64,000 nt of DNA from Diadema setosum (lineage: Eukaryota; Echinodermata; Echinoidea; Diadematoida; Diadematidae). The position numbers were made by a program, and so were the translations under genes. The notes under the pieces are model-generated. The model was not told the origin of the DNA, did not search any database, and worked only from the letters and a program-made list of their open reading frames with translations. Positions 42,559 to 54,451 of the stretch are shown one piece after another; within the stretch, counting starts at the first letter, position 1, and every line of letters begins with the position of its first letter. The stretch lies in the NCBI RefSeq assembly GCF_964275005.1, contig NW_027307677.1:62001-126000 (forward strand), in the 5' to 3' direction.

Positions 42559-42779
42559 AATGGCATTCAAAATACCAATGAAAAATAAATGTTATCACAC
42601 AACACACATTATAAACGGCAAACAGAATTTCAGATTTTCATGTCCTCACAAAAGTACTGGGCTTGTACGCCTCACTGTCGTGGCCATTGAGGTAGAATTA
42701 GGAGCATTGTAGACCTTGTTGCCCTGTCAGATGGAAAGCAAAAGTACTGTTATTGATGGCCAAGACACTTAGTTATGAT

Positions 42780-43140
42780 ATACACAGGTAGGTCGAGAGA
42801 AATTTCCGGCAGAGCCTGGCGGGCTGCTGCTGGTACGCCTATGGAAACGTTAGATGACCTACGATCACCCTTCGGTAGCCGAACGATTTCGTTCACATCG
42901 GCCGTTGACCGGTTGAAGATCGTCCAGTTGCCGATGGGACCTCGCTCGGCGACTGCTAGGACTCTGCACGGAAAAGATCTCCATATTTTTCACATTTTTC
43001 ACCTAAAATTGAACGGTGACTGACAGGAAATGGACAGGACATCACTGGGCAACATATCCAAAAACTACTCGGCGGTGCCACAATTTCAGCGGCCACCGAG
43101 CAGGCTACAAATCGGTCAGTCGCCACTCTCAGTTTTGACT
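42780..43140. repeat. Diverged copy of the array spacer repeat
   Basis: Words such as ttgaccggttgaagatcg, gtgactgacaggaa and cagtcgccactctcagtttt mirror the spacer of the 1.2 kb array (accgaccaggc, gatcggtcgccactgaagtttt). This is an older relative of the dispersed repeat that fills the array introns. Confidence 0.5.
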
Positions 43141-43700
43141 GTACCCTTAGGAAACCAAAGGAGGAAAAAAAGAAAAAAGGACCCCAAAAATGTACAGGCC
43201 CGAAGTAGATTTTCTATTTTGCTGGCCAGGGTAGTGACTTACTGTACACAAAGTGTAGATGCACTAGAAGTTCGACCGAATTTTTCACGGACAGTGGTTG
43301 ATGATCGAAATTCGGCCAGATATTGTATTTCAGCTGTAAATTCATCTGGAAAGGATTAGCAGAAATTCAGTTAACGCCAGTATTGGTTGTGTTATATACA
43401 GTGTATGTACATTGTAGTAATCTACGTTTGTGCACGATTGGCCCTCCGTAGTCGTCTTGGCCACGGTAAAAAATCAGATCAAAACCTTATCCGAATCGCC
43501 CACGGTTCCCTCCTTTTATTTACTGGCGTGGTGGCAGCTGGATGCGAATTTGACGCCACTAATTTGCTCTACCCTAGTCCAAGAGAAAGGAGAATCTCGC
43601 CTGATATACGCAGGAGTAGGCGTTCTGTTGTAATTTACAGTGATAATTCGGGTGACGTATATAGTATTTGGGCGATTTATAGTGTGTAGTCCCATGTAGT
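43141..43700. other. Gene-free stretch
   Basis: Only one frame ending like an Ig strand (see rejected items) and short frames are seen. Confidence 0.4.
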
Positions 43701-45850
43701 GATTATGCACGTTGCATCAACAAAGCGATGCGCCGCCGTGGCCGGGTCCACCGGCTCCCCGTCGATGCAGCGACGCGCATCTCCGGCCGCTGAGGCACCC
43801 AAGCGGGTGTGTCCCGCGGGCCAGTAGGTTGGCCTTGGCCAGCAATCCGTGTTGTCAGACGCGACAAAACGTGAACCTCCACACTTCCCTGCTACAGGGC
43901 AAGGGAAGGATAATCAGGTCATACAGGTTGAAGTTCGAAGTGACTCTGTCTGTAGTCTATTCAGTGAAACTGCAGCTGATATGCTTGGTTTAGAAATCCT
44001 TGTCGATGGGTCTGGATATGAGGATTACATTGATGTACCCCTTGGTCACTCAGGTGATCTTCCAGAGCTTGATATTGTTGGTATTGTTTCGTGTACATTT
44101 TACCACTATGAGTGTGACTTGATGTTTAACGGTTTCGTTGTGGATGATCATGTGATGAATGACGGTGTCGATGTGCTCGCAGGTGCAGATTTCATGGAGC
44201 AAAATGATATTGCTGTTCGTACCTCGAAAGGTCAGATTATGTTTGGAGATGATACCATGTACACTTATAGTGTCAGCGATCGATCCGCTGGCTATGATTC
44301 ACGTAACACAAGCCGTTCATGTCAGTGTAATGGAGAAGGAGATACATGCGCATGATTACAATGAGTTTGAGTGTGAGATGGAAAGTACAGAGGATGCTGA
44401 AGCAGAGTGTAATTCACACAACATGCAGCCTGAAGGTGCTGGTGTAGGCTTTATGGTGAAAGAGGCAAAAGTGCAAGATCCAGGGTTTGAATGTGAGATG
44501 TGGAATACCGTACAGAAGATGAGGTAATAAAAAGTGTGTGTTACCGAATTATGATGATGGACGGAGTGAGATCACTGCTATGGACAAAAGCAATTGGTTT
44601 GAGTGTGAACAGAAATATGGGACAAATTATGACAGTGATTCATGGACTTTTGATCCTGCATTTGTGGTTGGCATTGAAGTCCATGATGTTGAGAGTCCCA
44701 ATATTATGGCCATTCCCTCCACTGAGCCCTGCTCTGTTCCTCCCTTCATTGAGCACAGCTCTGTTCCTCCCTTTACTGAGCCCAGCTCTGTTCCTCCCTT
44801 CACTGAGCCTAGCTCTGGTCCTCCCTTCACTGAGCCCAGCTCTGTTCCTCCCTCCACTGAGCCCAGCTCTGGTCCTCCCTCCACTGAGCCCAGTTCTGAT
44901 CTTCCCTCCACTGAGCCCAACTCTGTTTTTCCCTTCACTGAGCGTACTCGATCTCTTCACTGAGTCTAGCACAAACATTTTCATGGGCAATACAAACCCT
45001 CACGCTGACATTGACATTACATTCACAGACACTTCACACCAACCACAAGTGAATTCACACATACACTCACAGTCTTAACAACCAGGGTCATTACACGCCC
45101 ATTGACAATTGATGTAATACCTACAATGATCCTCAAAGTCACAATGAGCAGTACCAATTTGTGGTAGCTACCTTACCTCAAGGTTTCTCCAAGCTTCTTC
45201 CCAGTCAGACAGTTGAGGACACTCTTCCTGTCACAGCATGTCCCTCTACCCAAGGTGTCGACCCACATGGACATGCGTGTATTGGCATGGATCGACATCG
45301 TGCTAGCCATGGTTCTGCCTGTGTGGAGGAGGGTGCAGGGTGAAATACCATCTTCTACAGGTTCTCCTCCTGGCAACTACCTCACTCTTGCTGATGCCTC
45401 TCCCTCTTACACGCCGCCAGACAGTGAACACCAGTTCATGATGGTCTTCAGCGTGGTCCCCAAGATCCACCCAGAGGGTTTTCCTGCCTACAACAATGCT
45501 GTTTGCCTCCGCCCCCCTATGGATGACGTTGGCATCGCCGATCGTGACACAAACCCAACCTGGAAGGCTCCACCATGGCACAACGGCCCGTGCCTGTCCT
45601 GTTTGTGGTCCAAAGGAGAACCCTACCCCTCTCCTGATGATGGAGTTTCGCGTGCATTTTACCAGATGGTCCCCACCGAACACTCATCTGATGATCCCCA
45701 AGCTCCTATACCCATGGCTTCGCGGATGTAGGCATCATGGATGTCCTACTCCCCTGCGTGCTCCGGATTCCCCATCCCTCAGCACCCCCTGATTCCTCCC
45801 GCCCATCAGCGATAACCCGTGGTCCTCCCATGCCCCTATCTCCTCCAGGT
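43700..45850 (+). mobile_element. LTR-retroelement remnant with a retropepsin-like segment
   Basis: A frame near 43.85-44.35 kb reads VEVRSDSVCSLFSETAADML, then VGIVSCTFYHYECDLMFNGF and DVLAGADFMEQNDIAV. The last phrase matches the flap-side segment (xLxGxxFMxxNDIxxR) of proteases in Gypsy-like elements of marine invertebrates as I remember them. After the protease come an acidic segment, a proline-rich tandem repeat and a proline-rich tail. No RT or integrase is recognised and no LTRs were found. It is a broken, older fossil. Confidence 0.5.
44715..44945 (+). repeat. 27 bp coding minisatellite (TEPSSVPPF repeats)
   Basis: About nine copies of a 27 bp unit (ctgagcccagctctgttcct...) keep one frame and encode TEPSSVPPF with small variations. 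It lies inside the retroelement remnant. Length in multiples of three keeps the frame open on both strands. Confidence 0.85.
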
Positions 45851-46082
45851 TAATTAGTCATTTAAGTTGTATTCTGTACCCATGTTTGTAGTGTGTATAT
45901 AGGTGCACAATGTTACGTGTGTGCTGATGTACCGGTAATTCACTTTTTTCCACATGCATCAACTGTGTGTATTGTAGTTTGTATACCCACCTTTTTGTCA
46001 TTGCAATAATTAATCTTACGTCTTGTGAAAGTCTTTTGGTATCATTATTTTGATGCTTTGATAATTTTGTGAATCCGTCTTT
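45851..46082. other. Gene-free stretch
   Basis: AT-rich sequence between two repeats. Nothing recognised. Confidence 0.4.
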
Positions 46083-46935
46083 TATGCCTCCGCCACGGAG
46101 GCATTATGTTTTCGGGTTGTCCGTCCGTCCGTCCGTACGTCCGTACCTACGTCCGTCCGCACGTCCGTCCGCATTCGTTTACGCGATAACTTGAGAAATA
46201 TTGACTGGAATTTTACCAAACTTGGTCCAAGTATAAAGTATGATGGGGCAATTATTTGATTAGATTTTGGGTGAAATCGGCCAAAAGTCAATAGTCAAAG
46301 GTCAGGGTCAAATCATGAAATTGTATCCGTTTACGTGATAGCTCAAGACTGGATCGAGCAAATTTCACCAAACTTTGTCGGAGGATGATGTATGATGGGA
46401 CAATACATGATTAGTTTTTTTTAGTGAAATCGGACAGAGGTCAAAGGTCAAAGATCAAGGTCAAATCCTAAAATTTATCTGTTTATGTGATAACTCAAAA
46501 CTGGATGAAGCAGCTTTCACCAGCTTTCACCAAACTTGGTCCAAGGATGATGTATGATGGGACAATTAATTGAGGAGATTTTAGTGACATTGGTAAGAGG
46601 TCAAAGGTCAAAAGGTCAAGGTCAAATGCTAAAAATGTTGCTATTTCCCCCATATCTATGCAATGCCCGAAGGTATTTTATTGAAACTTAGTGTAGACAT
46701 GAACTACTGCGTTAAGATTCTCCAGAGAGAGTTTCATGTCATAAGGTCAAAGGTTAGGTGAAAATGTTGCAATTTCACTTTTCTCGCAAATGGTTCAATG
46801 TATCTTCATGGAACTTGGTACATATGCATGTACTGACTGGCAGGGATTATCTAGGGAATTTAGGGGTCATGGGTGAATAGCCAGGGGTCAAAGGTCAAGA
46901 TCAACTCCTCAAAATTTTACTGTTTCCCTCCCAGG
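46083..46935. repeat. Dispersed repeat beginning with a cctccgccacggagg hairpin
   Basis: A short palindrome (gcctccgccacggaggc) is followed by gttttcgggttgtccgtccg. Units of about 140 bp then contain ggtcaaaggtca, accaaacttggtccaag and gatgatgtatgatggga, repeated about three times. This is the same family as 15930-16260. Confidence 0.7.
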
Positions 46936-46949
46936 TCGAAATTGCCATA

Positions 46950-47440
46950 GAAACCAGTAGAGCTAAAACCAGTAGAATTCTACTGGTTTGTACGGGTTCA
47001 GTGGAGACCGATTTTCTACTGGTTTCAATATGGAAAGTGAAATAAAACCAGTAGAAAACCAGTAGGAAATTTGTACTGGAACCAGTAGCAGACCAGTAAG
47101 AATTCGTATTGGAACCAGTAGAAACCAGTAGAAATGCTTGATTTAAACCAGTAGAATCCAGTGAAGACCAATGAAAACTCTCAATGAAACCAGTAGAAAT
47201 CTCAACAAAACCAGTAGAAATCTTAACAAAACCAGTAGAAAACCAGTATAAACCAGCAGGATTTTTTTACTGGAACCAGTAGAAATCTCAACAAAACCAG
47301 TAGAAATCTCAACAAAACCAGTAGAAATCTTAACAGACCAGTAGAAAACCAGTAGAAACCAGCAGGATTTTTTACTGAAACCAGTAGAAATCTTAACACA
47401 ACCAGTAGAAAACCAGTAGAAACCAGCAGAATTTCTCACT
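46950..47440. repeat. Word repeat of accagtagaa, with a 24 bp palindrome
   Basis: About 490 bp consists of accagtagaa and variants in short composite units (aaccagtagaaatctcaaca). Near the left edge, 46966-46989 is a perfect palindrome where the word meets its own reverse complement. Confidence 0.85.
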
Positions 47441-47598
47441 AACCCAGAGACTCCAACTCTCCCGTTTTCGACGGGAGATCTCCCGCCGAAAGCCCATTTT
47501 TGCAAATCTCCCGTTCTCCCGCTTGAGATTTGATTTCTCCCGCCCTGACTCTGTGTCTCCCGTTGGAAAGGATTTCTATATTGCTATATACTAACATA

Positions 47599-47847
47599 TG
47601 AAGAGTTTGTTTGCAAGAACCGATAAGTCCATTTTTGAAGATTTTGAAGTACGGTCTCTGTCATAAAGTACAAAATAATACCTTTTAAATGATATATTGG
47701 TCACTACATATAAAGGTATATTTTTGAAGTTACGGTCAAAAGAAGCAAAAATTTTCTTATTATTCTCTGTATTTTTCTTGACCTTTAATTGCAAATATCT
47801 CCATTTGACAAATATGGACTTATCGGTTTTTGCAAACAAACTCTTCA
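47599..47847. mobile_element. 249 bp MITE, TA target, copy 1
   Basis: Termini tgaagagtttgtttgcaa and the reverse are inverted repeats extending about 35 bp (through ccgataagtccat), with TA on each side. The interior is palindromic over much of its length and has no transposase. A Tc1/mariner-type origin is inferred from the TA target. Confidence 0.8.
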
Positions 47848-48060
47848 TATATGCAATGCTTGCATTATTAGTTTTAAAACTTGTATACATGTACATGTAT
47901 TACCTAATGCAGATCATCTGGGAAATTTCCAGCCAGAAGGTCAAAGGTCAAAGGTTAAGGGTCTAAGGTCAGGTTTAGATTTTTTAAAAAATCTATTTTG
48001 TACTGTAATTACACTCTTTCTTCATACCTTGAAAATTACTTAATGCATAACAGGGTCGGT
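47848..48060. other. Fragment of the ggtcaaaggtca repeat
   Basis: The sequence after the MITE (ccagccagaaggtcaaaggtc) continues the style of the repeat at 46083. No gene. Confidence 0.4.
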
Positions 48061-48290
48061 CAGAAGTCAAGTAGAAATCCTCATTTCCCCAAATATGTGT
48101 ACCTGCACTCTCAGACAATGATAACAAACCCAGTCTGAGAAAAGTGAACATTCAAGACATTTCTGACAAACCTGTCATATCTATATTTTGCCAGTTATGT
48201 GAAACTGTCATCACACATTGTGAAGACATTGTACTATACACCTATTGGGAGAATCATGCATTATGGAGGAGGCATCAGTCGCCATAGCGA
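48060..48290. repeat. Dispersed repeat shared with 17560-17770
   Basis: Phrases gtgaaactgtcatcacacattgt, cctattgggagaatcatg and cattatggaggagg parallel 17625-17720. Confidence 0.5.
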
Positions 48291-49000
48291 CATTTCTAGA
48301 TTTTTTTGGATCTTACAGTTTCTGTTGTGATTTTTTTTTAGATCTGAATCTTTTTCAAGTAAAGTTTTTTTTTTTTTTTTTTTGGCCTCTGGATTAAGGA
48401 TGCGATGTGTGTTTTTGTAGTGTGTATTACCATTTTGGCTATCGGGTAGCAAAATGGTGCCCCCCCCCCCTTTTTTTTTTTTCTTTTTTACTGTTCCTAG
48501 TATGGCAGCTATGTCCTACACTGTATTTCATTTTATACCAGTATTTAACCAGGCATGTAGATAGACTGGACATGTACGATTTTTGTCAGGGTTGATGTCA
48601 ACATACGGTTGACTGTGTATGGCAGTGCGCAAGCCTTCTAGTTATTTTAAAGTTCATTATCTCACCAGAGTTTCATTTTGAATCACACACTATCTGATAA
48701 TAATTTTGTTTTGCAGTCTGTGCAAGTACATACAAAATATCTCATAGGAGTGGAATGTACTGGTATGTATAATTTTTTTAAAGACAGTACACTTTTGTAT
48801 TTGTCTGTCCGCCTTTTCCGGTACATATATAGTACAGTCGTACACATTTATTACTACATGTATGTTGTTTTGTAAGCATGGAATATCACAACTCTGATAA
48901 TTTTTTTTTTTTGTTTTTGATACTAATGTTGATAAATGGTGGCAACCTTCCCTGCTACCTGATTACTGTTCATGGTAAACTAGACTCGTACAACTGTATC
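48291..49000. other. Gene-free stretch
   Basis: T-rich tracts and a C/T run (48460-48490). One splice-bounded segment was considered and rejected. Confidence 0.4.
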
Positions 49001-50343
49001 AGGGGCCGCGGAAGCGGGGGGGGGGGGGATGGGGGGGGTGTGTGTGTGTGTGGGCCCCCCCCCCCCACACACACACACACACACACACTTTTGGATCGTG
49101 AAAAAAAAAATCAAAGAAAAAAAAAAGAAAGAAAGGGGAAAAATCCGGGGAAAATCACATTACCCGAATTTCTCACAAAAAGTGTGCTTCAGATCGCTTT
49201 ATCTTGATTTCAAAAACGCTAAAGTTCCGTCGATTGGGAGGGGGCATCACCCTCCCCCTCTACCTCATTAGACTTTGTACATACACACAGATGATGCACA
49301 CGCGGAATAAGAGCTAAATGCCGTGATTTTGCTATTTAGTTTTAACACTTTCCTGAAAAAATCTAGATTATTTCCATAAATATATATATTTTTTTAGGGG
49401 GGGGGGGCTGGGGGAGCTATAGAAAAAAAATCCAAGTATTGAACCAAAAGTTTGCACCAGATCGCTGAATTTCAGGTCTGAAAATGTAAAATCACCTTCG
49501 TGTAGGAGAAGAAATATCCCTTTTGTATATACACTCTCGTGAGCATGCCTTTTCTGTTTGATTGCTTAATAGACAACATTCATGAAATTAATTGTAACAA
49601 TGAATTTATACAAGAAGTTTATTCATATGCTACCACTTTATAGGCAAATTGTTCAATAATAATCCACACCAAAATGTCCTGCTATACCTTAAACAAGTGG
49701 GGCCGTTTCAAGTCGATAAAAGACGGAAAACATGCATCAAATTGCACCATTTACAACATAAAAATGCAAACAGTTCTCACCGTGGGAGGGGGAACACCCC
49801 CCTCCCACACCCTTCCCCCGTTCCCTAAGCTCGCTCGGGCTCGGTGGCTTCGCTCCCTGGCATAGTAACCACCGCCCTCCCAATATCACAAGATCATTAT
49901 CCAGGCTACGCCGGTGCGTGTAAGCGGAGGTTTCAAGTCTTTATAGGCAAATTGTTTAATGATAATCCACATCAAAATATCCTGCTACCTTAAACATATA
50001 GTGGGGCCGTTTCAAGTCGATAAAAGACGGAAAACATGCATCAAATTGCACCATTTACAACATAAAAATGCAAAAGGTTCTCACCGTGGGAGGGGCAACA
50101 CCCCCCTCCCACACCCCCCCCCCCCCCTTCCCTCCGCTCGCTCGGGCTCGGTCGCTTGGCTCCCTCGCATAGTAGGCCTAACCGCCGCCCTCCCAAGATC
50201 AGAAGATCATTATGCAGGCTACGCCGGTGCGTGTAAGCGCGGGGGGGGGGGGGGGGGGGTGATTTGACCTTGATACCCCCCCCCCGGGCTGCGCAGCCCT
50301 CCCCCCCCCCCCTCCCCAAACTGAAAAACGTTCCGCGGCCCCT
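49001..50343. mobile_element. DNA element with G/C-run borders and 13 bp inverted ends
   Basis: The ends are aggggccgcggaa and exactly its reverse complement. Long G and C runs lie inside both ends (49017-49070; 50240-50316), able to pair with each other. No convincing target duplication or transposase was seen. Confidence 0.6.
49638..50240. repeat. Tandem duplication of about 302 bp inside the G/C-run element
   Basis: Two copies starting tttataggcaaattgtt at about 49638 and 49940 match closely (ggggccgtttcaagtcgat, tcaccgtgggaggggcaac, ctcgctcgggctcggt, ctacgccggtgcgtgtaagc). Confidence 0.85.
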
Positions 50344-50936
50344 GTGTATACATTGTATGTTTCCAGTACAGTATTACAGATTTGCAGTGTTATCATGCCC
50401 ATACCCCCTACTAGCACAGTAACGTTGTGTTTATTTTCCCTATAAGATTGGCACACATATGTACAGTTTTAACATATTTACCGGTATGTATGTTTACATA
50501 GTGTGGTTGTCTGGATTGTTTATTCACTATTATTGAGCAGGATCGATTCATGAAAACAAAAGAGTGTTTTCTAGGACATGAAAAAAATGAAAGAAAACAA
50601 ATGTAATTATCAGACATTACTAGGGGACAAGTTAAAAATACATCATCTATACAGGAATGTTCAGAAGTCAGATGTTATTTATAGGCCTTGGAAGGTTAGA
50701 AATGATAGGCATATTGCACGAACAAGATAGTGGTCCCAAGTTGAAGCTCAACGTCTAAACGTCAATGTACTTGAGGTAAAGCCCATATAAAAATACATTT
50801 TATACGAGCCGACGGCCGCCTGAATGGTGTCTTATTATGAGGATGAATATGCACCTTTTGAAGAAGTTCTGCTTACACTGCCCTGTATTCATGTTGGGTT
50901 AGCGTATACCCCATACCACAGAGATTTAATCTCATC
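50344..50936. other. Gene-free stretch
   Basis: AT-rich unique-looking sequence without exon signals. Confidence 0.4.
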
Positions 50937-51207
50937 GGTCACTCATCCGGCCACCAAGTGAAGTGTATTGGACCGCCACCGCAATCCGATGAATCCGACT
51001 TGTGTTTTAATAGTCGTTATCAAGTCAGTGTCAGACATATCGGGCGGTGATCCAATGAGAAGAGGCAAGATGGTCCGACGAGGATCACACGCGACGTGTC
51101 TGACACTCACCTGATAGTTGACCAACCAAGTCGAATTCATCAGACTGCGGTCCGATACACTTCGAAGGGTTGCGGGAAGAAACAATCTTTGCTTCCAATG
51201 GGTGACC
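50937..51207. repeat. Imperfect hairpin element (MITE-like)
   Basis: The left side (ggtcactcatccgg; gaagtgtattggaccgc; gatgaatccgacttg) is mirrored on the right (caagtcgaattcatc; gcggtccgatacacttc; tgggtgacc). The 271 bp can fold end to end with interruptions. Confidence 0.65.
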
Positions 51208-51848
51208 ATTTTTTTTTTTTGAATGTGTTGGACACTGCATTGCCATTATAGTAACAACGCATGGTAGTATGTAAATGTCATATCATATAGCAATAAATCA
51301 GAAAAATATTGTGAATCGCAGAATTTCCTTTTTCTTTTTTCAAGCAAAATGCTGACGAACTTTGGTACACACACATTGGTGTTGTGATGAAGACATTTTT
51401 TTTTTTTTTTTGTTAATGTGTTGGAAATTGCCTTGTTATGGAAACCAAATATCTTGAAAACAAATCAGGACAATATACTTGGGATCAAATTACTTCCTCA
51501 TGTTTTGTAGCAATGTTCACGCAACTCGGCACAGATGCTGTTCATTGGATCAAGGGAGGTATTGTCAATGTACAGCATGCATAACACAGCGTAGTCTATG
51601 AAATCACCTGACACATACGACATGCTGATTGTTAAATGTGGACTTATCGGCGTTTGCAACAAAACGAGGTGGGGACTTATCATTTTTTTTGGCCACAAAA
51701 CACTGAAATTAGATTGAAAAGTCCAAGTTGTATTACGTTTTGTTATAAACGCATTGCATCTTCAGTTTGGTCCCACAATTTCAATAACCCTATTCCCACC
51801 GTGGGAATAATTCGGCAACGCGTGATGTTCTCAACACGACATTTTATG
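51208..51848. other. Gene-free stretch with a MITE fragment
   Basis: Near 51636-51690 the words tggacttatcgg and ggacttatcatttt recall the 249 bp MITE family in damaged form. No gene. Confidence 0.4.
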
Positions 51849-52519
51849 ACTTTTTATACCCCCGCCAAACGAAGTTTGAAGGGGGTATATAGGAATCATT
51901 TCTTTTGAGTATCGCGCAACTTTAGAGACCAAATTTGTCGCTACCGGGTATACCGCTTTGAAGCCACGCCCCTTTGAAAAAATTTGTCGACCCAAAAATT
52001 GTTCGAAAACATGATTTTGTGAACAAATCCAATGTAAATTGTGTTTGTGCAATTAATTCATATAAAAATAAGTACTTTCAATGGATGATAATGATTTAGC
52101 ATGATTATGCTTTAAAAAGTTTCTGCGACAAATTTTTGACAGAAAAATTAACACAAAAATTAAAAAACACAGAAATACATAAGAAATTCAATAAACAATA
52201 AAATACATAAGAAATAATTATGAAGCCTAATTTTTGCTTTAATATCATTTTTTTTTTTGGAGGATATTAAAAGAATATGTTCACCCAAAATTAGAAGTCT
52301 TGGAGCTTTATTTTTTTTTTTTTTGATTTATAGGCAATTTTTTTTGTTGTTGCATAAACTAGCATAGATTAATCAATATAAAATACAATAAAATTTGAAA
52401 AATCTAACTATAGAGTCTTGTAGATTAGACTGACCTCTCCTAGTGCAAATTTTCGCGAGGATCGCGAGATCCACGACCGAGATCTGATGCCCCCCCCCCC
52501 CCCCCCGGTGGTTTCAAGT

Positions 52520-52550
<31 letters not shown>

Positions 52551-52567
52551 CACGGTAGGATTAGGGT
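51849..52567. repeat. piggyBac-family copy fused to another repeat
   Basis: It starts with the dispersed phrase cccccgccaaacgaagtttg. From about 51927 it parallels 33361-33976 (ccaaatttgtcg, accg..gaagccacgcccctt, cgagatctga) and ends in C/G runs and taggattagggttaa. The right end has the family's TTAA; the left end appears replaced. Confidence 0.6.
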
Positions 52568-53778
52568 TAAATCACAGCAGGGCCTCTAGTAGAATGCTTT
52601 TCATGAAAAATAGACTTATCGATTTTTGTGAACAAACTCTTCATAATGGTTCTTTTTCGCTCTTAATGTTGTTATTCGGGTGTTTTATGCACTTACGGAC
52701 CAGTTGTTCGTTAATTGCTGTACCATACTTATGATTTTTTTTTTTCTTTTCGTTTTTGATTGTGTGCCCATTTTTATGTATATTGATGCAGGGCTCCCTT
52801 GTAGCAGGGAGGTGGGTCTCTTCCTACCTCCCTGCTTGTAGAACAGACATGTAAGGCTCTGAATGGGGCTACCCTGCTTTTAAGGGAGACTTAACAAATA
52901 AATAAGAAAATTTAAGTAGACTAGGAATGTTAAACTTATTTTAAAAATGCAAGCCAGAGACATTACTGTAAGCAAAGAACAAGTACAGAAGTACGCCAAT
53001 TTTTATTTCCAGAAATAAAGTTTACCATTGTGCAATATTTCATTGTTCATACTGTACAGTCTCGTTGCTTTTTTTTTAGGTTGTTGTTTCTTTGGTTTGT
53101 TTTTCCTTTGCAGATGCTGTGTAACTATGCAGTTGAGAGCAAACATAAGGACGCCTCAGCTTGACATCGATGAAGCTTCTGCTGAGGTGTGATGCATCTT
53201 GAAAAACAACAACAACAACAAGATGCAAGATGTTTAAGATGTTAAAGAAGCAGCATTTAAAAGAGGCATCTATAGAGCTTGTGCATTGGTTACATCTCAA
53301 ATTCAGTGATGATGTTTAATATTTGATTTGCATTAACTGGTATTTTGTCTTCAGAATTCAATTTTTACTTCCTTTCCAACATTTTTTTTTTTTTTTGCAT
53401 GGTATTATTCTACTGGATTTGTACTATTATACAGTATTCTTAATCGTGGTATCATTCCACTGGATTATTTTGTACTATTATTGAAGGTCAGCGCCGAATC
53501 ATCATTTCAAAGCGTGAAATAGTGTGCATAGGGCCATCTGAAAGCCACCGATGATTAACTTTCACCTTTAGATGAAGTTCTGCGTCTTCGCTGCATGCTT
53601 TCATGTTTGGCTTAGCTAAGTATGAGAAAGTGCCAGGATACATGTGTATTCTTACATTAGCAACCATGGTTGCATATACAGTTGTATCACAGTGTCATAA
53701 CGATGCAGTCCTTTTGGCTGAAAGGTATAGTATAGTTATTATCCGTAGATAACTGCTCCTCACCGCAACTGTATAAGC
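52568..53778. other. Gene-free stretch
   Basis: It contains a solo end of the 249 bp MITE family (about 52611-52652, ending acaaactcttcata), a hairpin gggaggtgggtctcttcctacctccctg (near 52808) and AT-rich sequence. Confidence 0.45.
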
Positions 53779-53909
53779 TTGATTACCCGTTACAATCCTT
53801 CTCGGCGCCTTAGGTCTTCAAACTCATCTCTCTACGTGCTGTACCACAAACTCATAATTCTTGGTGTGATCGATCATTTCTGTATGCTGGCCCATTCCTA
53901 TGGAATTAA

Positions 53910-54092
53910 CAGGGCTGCCAGCTCTCACGCATTGAGCGTGAGACTCACACATTTTGGTCCTTTCTCACTCTAAAACTTTATTTCATTTGCATGCATTTCT
54001 ATTGATCTCACTCATTTTGACTCCTAAATAAAATTGTAGCATTGGCGTATGGGAGTCTCACTCGCAACTAGTTTCCAGTGTTGGCAGCCCTG
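53910..54092. mobile_element. hAT-like MITE inserted in the LINE
   Basis: Termini cagggctgcca and tggcagccctg are inverted repeats. The 8 bp flanks ggaattaa and ggaataga agree at six of eight positions, consistent with a decayed hAT target duplication. The interior is rich in ctcac/gtgag words. Confidence 0.65.
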
Positions 54093-54299
54093 GGAATAGA
54101 CTCCCACAAAGCATTCGTAATCTGTCCTCTCTAAGTGAGTTTAAGAGCTCACTAAAAGCCTGGTTATGTAGACAATCTTTTTTGTAAACATTTCCTTTAT
54201 TCCTTTTCTCATACATCTTTTTCACCTGTATTTTCTTTCTGCCTCTCTTTCTTGCGCCATGAGCATCTATTCATGATGGATACCGGTGCATTAGTGTAC

Positions 54300-54451
54300 A
54301 TATTATTATTATCATTATTATTATTATTATCATTCTTATTATCATTATTATTATTATCATTATTATTATTATTATCATTCTTATTATCATTATTATTATT
54401 ATCATTATTATTATTATTATTATTATCATTATTATTATTATTATCATTATA
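54300..54451 (+). repeat. (ATT)n microsatellite with ATC variants
   Basis: About 150 bp of attatt and atcatt triplets, probably the 3' tail of the LINE. Long leucine- or isoleucine-rich frames here are translation of the repeat. Confidence 0.9.

Larger units (their letters stand above)
53779..54451 (+). mobile_element. 3' end of a LINE (CR1/L2-like), decayed
   Basis: Segments reading SRRLRSSNSSLYV and, beyond an inserted MITE, RNLSSLSEFKSSLKAWLCRQ match the C-terminal tail of CR1/L2-type LINE reverse transcriptases (LRSS..L, then ...FK..LK..L). The reading frame is interrupted in between, both by frameshift and by the insertion. After the tail come the 3' untranslated phrase gagcatctattcatgatgga and an (ATT)n tail, as such LINEs often have. 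Confidence 0.65.

Noticed and set aside
43030-43359. Open frame ending ARYCISAVNSSGKD, like strand F-G of an Ig domain
   Set aside because: Its upstream part lies in a diverged copy of a dispersed repeat and shows no Ig B or C strand. The resemblance is short and probably chance, although a terminal exon from 43336 cannot be excluded.
44538-44963. Host gene for a proline-rich repeat protein
   Set aside because: The frame is the 27 bp minisatellite inside a retroelement remnant. Similar open frames on the minus strand follow from the repeat period.
47143-47505. Minus-strand frame of FYWFSTG repeats
   Set aside because: It is translation of the accagtagaa word repeat; there is no start context or codon bias.
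48717-48762. Splice-bounded 46 bp segment (ttttgcag ... gtatgt) as another receptor exon
   Set aside because: It is not phase-symmetric (1 to 2), which breaks the pattern of the other exons, and nothing else supports it.
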